A stretch of 9,407 nt of DNA from Bacillota bacterium (GTDB lineage Bacteria > Bacillota > Clostridia > Oscillospirales > Ruminococcaceae): positions 1 through 9,407 of the forward strand of contig JAEWWW010000021.1 in NCBI GenBank assembly GCA_023396215.1. Reading direction: 5' to 3'. The notes under the pieces were generated by a model. The model had not been told where the DNA came from, searched no databases, and worked only from the letters and a program-made list of their open reading frames with translations. Shown piece by piece: positions 6,361-9,407 of the stretch. Made by a program: the position numbers and the translations under genes. Each line of letters begins with the position of its first letter. The stretch's first letter is position 1.

Positions 6361-6767
6361 TATATCCTCCCCGATGGCTGCTCCCCCATTACCTTGTCTA
6401 AAAACAGCAGGTCGGGGGGCATAAAGTCATATTCTTTTAGCTGCGCAGGCTCTACCCAGCGCAGGTCGTTGTGTACCTTCAACACCGGCTCGCCCTGTGC
6501 AAGCTCGGCGTTATAGACTGTAAAGTGGATGTGCCTGTCAGCAAAACGGTAGTCGGTGGTGGTCAGCACCCCGGTCACCCGGATGGTAACCCCCAGCTCC
6601 TCCTCCATCTCCCGCACAATGCACTGCTCCAGCGTTTCGCCCGGCTCCAGCTTGCCGCCGGGGAACTCCCACATCAGGGGCAGTTCGTCGTCCTTGGCCC
6701 GCTGGGCGATGAGCACCCTGCCGTTTCGGCGTATCACCGCCGCCGTCACCTCTTTTATCTCCCGCAT
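6360..6767 (-). CDS. mutT: MutT-type Nudix hydrolase (probable 8-oxo-dGTP diphosphatase)
   Basis: This 135-residue Nudix enzyme is expected to hydrolyse oxidised nucleotides such as 8-oxo-dGTP to the monophosphate, keeping them out of DNA. The full Nudix box is present at residues 38-60: GKLEPGE, then REMEEELGV, with the metal-binding glutamates 53, 56 and 57. It is preceded by MWEFPGG, as in MutT proteins. The start at 6767 is preferred because GGTGA lies five bases upstream and MREIKEVTAAVI matches the usual family start. An ATG at 6782 is possible. A longer frame to 6923 is unlikely because the best promoter lies inside it and its extra residues look like non-coding sequence. The substrate could also be another nucleotide. 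The pairing with ExoIII supports a repair role. Confidence 0.85.
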   Translation of the reverse strand: MREIKEVTAAVIRRNGRVLIAQRAKDDELPLMWEFPGGKLEPGETLEQCIVREMEEELGVTIRVTGVLTTTDYRFADRHIHFTVYNAELAQGEPVLKVHNDLRWVEPAQLKEYDFMPPDLLFLDKVMGEQPSGRI

Positions 6768-6836
6768 CCGCTTCACCAACATTTCGTTTTTTAAAAGGGG
6801 AAGCCTATATAAAGGCAGTCTATCAAAATCAGGTTT

Positions 6837-6865
6837 ATTATAACAGCCCGGTGATTTGAAGTAAA
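6837..6865 (-). promoter_or_regulatory. Promoter for the mutT-exoIII operon
   Basis: On the minus strand TATAAT (6837-6842), a perfect -10, is preceded by 17 bp and TTTACT (6860-6865), a 4 of 6 match to the -35. Transcription would start near 6830, leaving a leader of about 60 bases before the chosen mutT start. Confidence 0.65.
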
Positions 6866-6885
6866 GGCGGGCCGGGAGCAGCCTT

Positions 6886-6908
6886 GGTGACAAAGTCACC
6901 GACCCGCC
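6886..6908 (-). repeat. Dispersed near-palindromic repeat, copy A
   Basis: This 23-bp sequence matches 8516-8538 (plus strand) at 20 of 23 positions by eye. The core GGTGACTTTGTCACC is a perfect six-base dyad around a three-base centre, preceded by GGCGGGTC. It lies in the 312-bp divergent intergenic region between mutT and the CcdA gene. That region otherwise holds the promoters noted and a GC hairpin (CGGCCC/GGGCCG, 6941-6958), with no evident gene. Function is unknown. Confidence 0.7.
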
Positions 6909-6991
6909 GTGGCGTCTGCACATACAATAGTACTACCGCGCGGCCCCGGGGCGGGCCGCACCCGGTTTGGCCCCCGCTTATTTTTGGGGGA

Positions 6992-7019
6992 TTACAGCCG
7001 GGGCGATTTATGGTAAACT
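6992..7019 (+). promoter_or_regulatory. Possible promoter for the CcdA-TlpA genes
   Basis: TTACAG (6992-6997) and TAAACT (7014-7019) are 16 bp apart. The second hexamer has a TGG just upstream, like an extended -10. Both hexamers are only partial matches, so this is the best candidate in the region, not a firm call. Confidence 0.3.
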
Positions 7020-7079
7020 GGATACCACCCCAACAGCCGGCGGCGGCCGGCGCGGGTCTTTCAGAAAGGGGCTTTGCCG

Positions 7080-7766
7080 ATGGAATATATCATCTCCTTC
7101 ATCGAAGGGGTCATCACCTTTATCTCACCCTGCATGCTGCCGATGCTGCCGATATACATCTCTTACTTTGCCGGAGCGGCCGACGATGGGCAGCCCGCTG
7201 CTGACCGCAGCAAGGCGGCTCTTCGCAATTCGCTGGGGTTTGTGCTGGGCTTCACCACCGTGTTTGTGCTGCTGGGGGCAGCGGCCTCCACCCTTGGGGT
7301 GTTTGTCTTTCAGCACACCACCCTCTTTCAGGTCATCGGCGGCGCGATACTTATCCTTTTCGGCCTGAACCACACCGGCCTGCTCAGGCTGGATTTTCTC
7401 AACATCACCAAGCGCCCGGGCTTTCGCCCCGTGCGGCTGCGGTTTGCGTCGGCGGTGCTTTTCGGGGTGGTTTTCTCTATCGGATGGACCCCTTGCGTCG
7501 GCGCGTTTCTGGGCTCGGCCCTGATGCTGGCGGCCAACGCGGGCACCATGCTCAAGGGGGTGGCGCTGCTGCTGCTTTACTCGATGGGTCTGGGCATCCC
7601 CTTTGTGCTTTCGGCGGTACTGCTGGATAAGCTGAAGGGTGCTTTCGATTTTATCAAGCGCAACTACCGCATCATCAATCTGATATCGGGCGGGCTGCTG
7701 ATTGTGATGGGCATTATGATGATGACCGGCAGGCTGAACGCCCTGCTGGCACTGTTTACCTTTTAG
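7080..7766 (+). CDS. ccdA: CcdA-type membrane thiol-disulfide electron carrier
   Basis: This 228-residue protein with about six transmembrane segments belongs to the CcdA/DsbD transmembrane family. It passes reducing equivalents from cytoplasmic thioredoxin to extracytoplasmic thiol proteins through a pair of membrane cysteines. Both are present: Cys18 in FISPCMLPMLPIYISYF and Cys139 in SIGWTPCVGAFLGSAL, the standard motifs of the two symmetric halves. The length fits short CcdA proteins without the soluble DsbD domains. The ATG at 7080 has AAAGGGG with eight-base spacing. A TTG six bases upstream gives no better signal. It is followed 45 bp later by a TlpA/ResA-like thioredoxin, the usual partner, and further on by a cytoplasmic thioredoxin that could feed it. 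The final acceptor is not in the window, so a role in cytochrome c maturation is not implied. Confidence 0.92.
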   Translation: MEYIISFIEGVITFISPCMLPMLPIYISYFAGAADDGQPAADRSKAALRNSLGFVLGFTTVFVLLGAAASTLGVFVFQHTTLFQVIGGAILILFGLNHTGLLRLDFLNITKRPGFRPVRLRFASAVLFGVVFSIGWTPCVGAFLGSALMLAANAGTMLKGVALLLLYSMGLGIPFVLSAVLLDKLKGAFDFIKRNYRIINLISGGLLIVMGIMMMTGRLNALLALFTF

Positions 7767-7811
7767 GCGCTGCCCCGGCGGCTGACAGAAGGGAAAGGAA
7801 GGATTGTTTCT

Positions 7812-8453
7812 ATGAATTATAACGAAGAGAACACCAAGGATAAAAAAGGCGGCCTTCGGCTGGTCGCGCTGGCGGCGGCCTTTGTGCTGATTATGGCGGG
7901 GGCGGTTTTTGCCTACAACAAGCTGGCACAAAAATATCCCGAGGGGCCGGGGGCTGCGCCCTCCTCCTCCGGCAGCGGCAGTCAGAGCTCACCCGATGAG
8001 AGCTCTTCGTCGTTCAACAAGGCGGATTTCCCCCTCGCGCCGGATTTCTCGGTAGAGGACGTGGACGGCAACACGGTGAAGCTTTCAGATTACCGGGGCA
8101 CGCCGGTGGTGCTGAACTTCTGGGCCAGTTGGTGCGGCCCCTGCAAGGTCGAGATGCCCCACTTCCAGACCCTTAAGGACGAGTACGAGGGGCAGGTGGT
8201 CTTTTTGATGGTCAACCTCACCGACGGCGTGCGCGAAACCAAGGAGTCGGCCCTTGCCTTCATCGATAAAGAGGGCTATAATTTTAATCTGGTATTTGAT
8301 ACCAAAAGCGAGGCCGCTTACAGCTACCGCATCAGTTCGATACCCACCACCTACTTTATCGACGCCGACGGCTACGCCCTGAGCCGCGAGATAGGCTCGC
8401 TTTCAGAGCAGACGCTGCGCGGCAGGGTGGAGTCGCTGCTGACCGCCGAATAG
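7812..8453 (+). CDS. Membrane-anchored TlpA/ResA-like thioredoxin-fold reductase
   Basis: This 213-residue protein has a single N-terminal membrane anchor (about residues 15-35, no lipobox cysteine). A Ser/Gly/Pro-rich tether runs from about 43 to 70, then an AhpC/TSA-Redoxin-type thioredoxin domain that acts outside the membrane. The active site WASWCGPC gives Cys108 and Cys111, and the cis-proline is in SSIPTTYFID (Pro178). APDFSVEDVDGNTVKLSDYRG is the typical TlpA/ResA entry to the fold. The ATG at 7812 has GGAAGG nine bases upstream. As the neighbour of CcdA it should receive electrons from it and reduce disulfides in exported substrates. In Gram-positives such pairs serve cytochrome c maturation (ResA), spore or cell-wall thiols, or methionine sulfoxide reductases. 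Which applies here cannot be told. Confidence 0.92.
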   Translation: MNYNEENTKDKKGGLRLVALAAAFVLIMAGAVFAYNKLAQKYPEGPGAAPSSSGSGSQSSPDESSSSFNKADFPLAPDFSVEDVDGNTVKLSDYRGTPVVLNFWASWCGPCKVEMPHFQTLKDEYEGQVVFLMVNLTDGVRETKESALAFIDKEGYNFNLVFDTKSEAAYSYRISSIPTTYFIDADGYALSREIGSLSEQTLRGRVESLLTAE

Positions 8454-8515
8454 CTTGAGTTTGGCGGCAAAGCGCCGCTGTACCGCCAACGGTAAACCGC
8501 CCACAGGCCGCAGGC

Positions 8516-8538
8516 GGCGGGTTGGTGACTTAGTCACT
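8516..8538 (+). repeat. Dispersed near-palindromic repeat, copy B
   Basis: This is the second copy of the 23-bp element also found at 6886-6908 on the other strand, with three differences. Its core GGTGACTTAGTCACT forms a dyad of five or six base pairs. It sits in the 157-bp gap between the TlpA-like and thioredoxin genes. That gap also has small GC hairpins such as TACCG/CGGTA (8481-8494) and shows no gene. The gap may separate two transcripts, but I found no convincing promoter; TAGAAT at 8560-8565 lacks a -35 partner. Confidence 0.7.
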
Positions 8539-8610
8539 GCGCGCCGGCAATAATCGGAATAGAATAAGGGCATAACAACATAAAGAAACGCTGAAAGAGG
8601 AGAATGCGAG

Positions 8611-8928
8611 ATGTCGGTGCTGAACATTACCAAAGAGAATTTTGAAAATGACGTAAAAAATTCGCCGGTACCGGTGCTGGTGGATTTTTGGGCCCCCTGG
8701 TGCAACCCCTGCATGCGGGTGGCTCCTATCGTAGATGAGTTTGCCAACGAGGCGGCGGGCAAAATCCGGGTGGGCAAAATCAACATTGACGAGCAGCCCG
8801 AGCTGGCGCAGCAGTACAGTGTGATGACTATCCCCACCATGATGGTGTTTAAAGACGGCAAGCAGGCCGGTAAGCTGATTGGCCTGTGCAGCAAAAACGA
8901 CCTTAAAAATCTGGCAAAGATTGATTGA
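8611..8928 (+). CDS. trx: Thioredoxin with WCNPC active site
   Basis: This 105-residue cytoplasmic thioredoxin has the normal family length. It shows VDFWAPWCNPC (Cys31, Cys34), the buried-acid strand motif VLVDFWA, and the cis-proline loop MTIPTMMVF (Pro75). The dipeptide between the cysteines is Asn-Pro instead of the usual Gly-Pro, which can shift redox potential or partner choice. Residues after the site (MRVAPIVDEFA) are typical of thioredoxins. The start has AGGAG about nine bases upstream. It lies 14 bp before a small HMA-domain protein, so those two are surely co-transcribed. It is an obvious candidate electron donor for the upstream CcdA, though the intervening 157-bp gap may mark a separate transcript. 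Confidence 0.93.
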   Translation: MSVLNITKENFENDVKNSPVPVLVDFWAPWCNPCMRVAPIVDEFANEAAGKIRVGKINIDEQPELAQQYSVMTIPTMMVFKDGKQAGKLIGLCSKNDLKNLAKID

Positions 8929-8942
8929 AAGGGGTGATTCCC

Positions 8943-9158
8943 ATGTTCGAGAAAAAGACAGTGCTGAAGGTGGAGGGCATGTCCTGCGGTCACTGCGAAA
9001 AGCGGGTGAACGATGCGGTATCGGGCATCGCGGGGATTAAATCCTGCAAGGCCAGCGCCGCAAAGGGGCAGGTCACACTGACCGGCACGGTGGATGAACC
9101 TGTGCTTGTCGCGGTAAAGGCCGCCATTGCCGACGCAGGCTACAAGGTTGTTGACTGA
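8943..9158 (+). CDS. HMA-domain metal-binding protein (CopZ-like)
   Basis: This 71-residue protein is a single heavy-metal-associated domain with the ferredoxin-like fold used by copper chaperones such as CopZ. The signature GMSCGHCEKRV supplies Cys15 and Cys18. Further family features are the conserved pattern VNDAVSGIAGIKSC and the C-terminal GYKVVD. An extra cysteine, Cys40, is in KSCKA. The start at 8943 has AAAGGGGTG six bases upstream. An in-frame TTG at 8925 overlaps the thioredoxin stop and adds six residues without a reason to prefer it. No copper ATPase or CsoR-type regulator is adjacent, so its metal and partner are uncertain. The link with thioredoxin could mean that its cysteines are kept reduced by that partner, which is inference. 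Confidence 0.9.
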   Translation: MFEKKTVLKVEGMSCGHCEKRVNDAVSGIAGIKSCKASAAKGQVTLTGTVDEPVLVAVKAAIADAGYKVVD

Positions 9159-9226
9159 CGCTTTTCCGGGAAGCTTCACATAGACTTTACCCCTGTGGGA
9201 ATCAAGGCTTTCTATTGCATATGATA

Positions 9227-9260
9227 AAGGGGCGGCGAAGCATCGCCGCCCCTTTTTTTA
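9227..9260 (+). terminator. Strong intrinsic terminator of the thioredoxin-HMA transcript
   Basis: AAGGGGCGGCGA pairs perfectly with TCGCCGCCCCTT around the loop AGCA and runs into a T tract. It lies about 70 bases past the HMA gene and closes the plus-strand cluster. The A-rich 5' arm could also allow some activity in the opposite direction. Confidence 0.93.
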
Positions 9261-9383
9261 CCCCTTTTTCGGCAGCGCCCATGGCTGGTAGCTCAACGCG
9301 TGCTGCTCACCTCCCTGCCCCCCCTCTTGTGCTTAAAGAATAAGGGAACAAATAGTTTACCGGGCGCAAAAGGGGGAAGTATC

Positions 9384-9404
9384 GCGGGGGGCTGCGCCCC
9401 CCGC
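9384..9404. repeat. Perfect GC-rich inverted repeat at the window end
   Basis: GCGGGGGGC and GCCCCCCGC form a perfect nine-base-pair hairpin around TGC. No T run follows inside the window, though the window ends three bases later. It may be part of a terminator or of a dispersed palindromic element. The interval 9261-9383 shows no gene or other recognisable feature. Confidence 0.6.
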
Positions 9405-9407
9405 ACC

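Noticed and set aside
7125..7931. Minus-strand open frame of 268 codons opposite the CcdA gene
   Set aside because: It spans two well-supported plus-strand genes, its product is an Arg/Gln/His-rich antisense composition, and it has no recognisable motif.
8403..9179. Minus-strand open frame of 258 codons opposite thioredoxin and HMA genes
   Set aside because: It is antisense to two clear genes. Its only similarity to another frame in the window comes from the shared 23-bp repeat, not from coding homology.
9275..9310. tRNA-like stretch GGCTGGTAGCTCAACG
   Set aside because: It resembles a tRNA D-arm, but no acceptor stem, anticodon arm or T-arm could be folded around it.

Overview
The window looks like chromosomal DNA from a GC-rich member of the Firmicutes, most likely class Clostridia and perhaps a gut Oscillospiraceae/Ruminococcaceae-type bacterium. 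The support is a canonical T-box leader, strong AAGGAG-type ribosome binding sites, sigma-A-like promoters, lipoproteins with LAGC lipoboxes and a gene set typical of that group. No rRNA, tRNA, CRISPR array, transposase or phage gene was seen. The taxonomic placement is inferred from style, not from a marker gene.

Layout. (1) Minus strand, about 3961 down to 119: a T-box-controlled operon. A TTGACA-17-TAGAAT promoter drives a leader of about 300 nt with a T-box, an antiterminator and an intrinsic terminator. Then come two tandem, closely related TrpX/DUF534-type substrate-binding lipoproteins and a LarA-family nickel-dependent 2-hydroxyacid racemase. No permease or ATPase for the binding proteins is in the window. 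(2) Minus strand, about 5418 down to 4058: a two-gene metal-homeostasis operon with a DUF318/ArsP-like multi-pass permease and a Fur-family repressor. A strong promoter has a perfect 6-3-6 inverted repeat at the expected transcription start, a likely site of autorepression. (3) Minus strand, about 6865 down to 5608: a DNA-repair pair, a MutT-type Nudix hydrolase and exodeoxyribonuclease III, joined by a TAATG stop/start overlap. (4) Plus strand, 7080 to about 9260: a thiol-redox cluster with a CcdA-type membrane electron carrier, a membrane-anchored TlpA/ResA-like thioredoxin, a cytoplasmic thioredoxin with a WCNPC site and a CopZ-like HMA metal-binding protein. It ends at a strong intrinsic terminator.

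How the genes may work together. The T-box ties uptake (and perhaps interconversion of a hydroxyacid) to charging of one tRNA. The specifier region reads as overlapping Met (ATG) and Trp (TGG) codons. The UGGU acceptor bulge fits a tRNA with discriminator A, which favours Met, while the transporter family suggests Trp. The permease and Fur pair is probably a metal-responsive efflux or transport unit. CcdA would move electrons from a cytoplasmic thioredoxin across the membrane to the TlpA-like protein. MutT and ExoIII both deal with oxidative DNA damage, so regions 3 and 4 share an oxidative-stress theme, although they are separate transcription units.

The most interesting signals are the T-box operon that pairs orphan duplicated binding proteins with a LarA racemase, the Fur-box-like operator, and a 23-bp near-palindromic element present in two non-coding copies (6886-6908 and 8516-8538).
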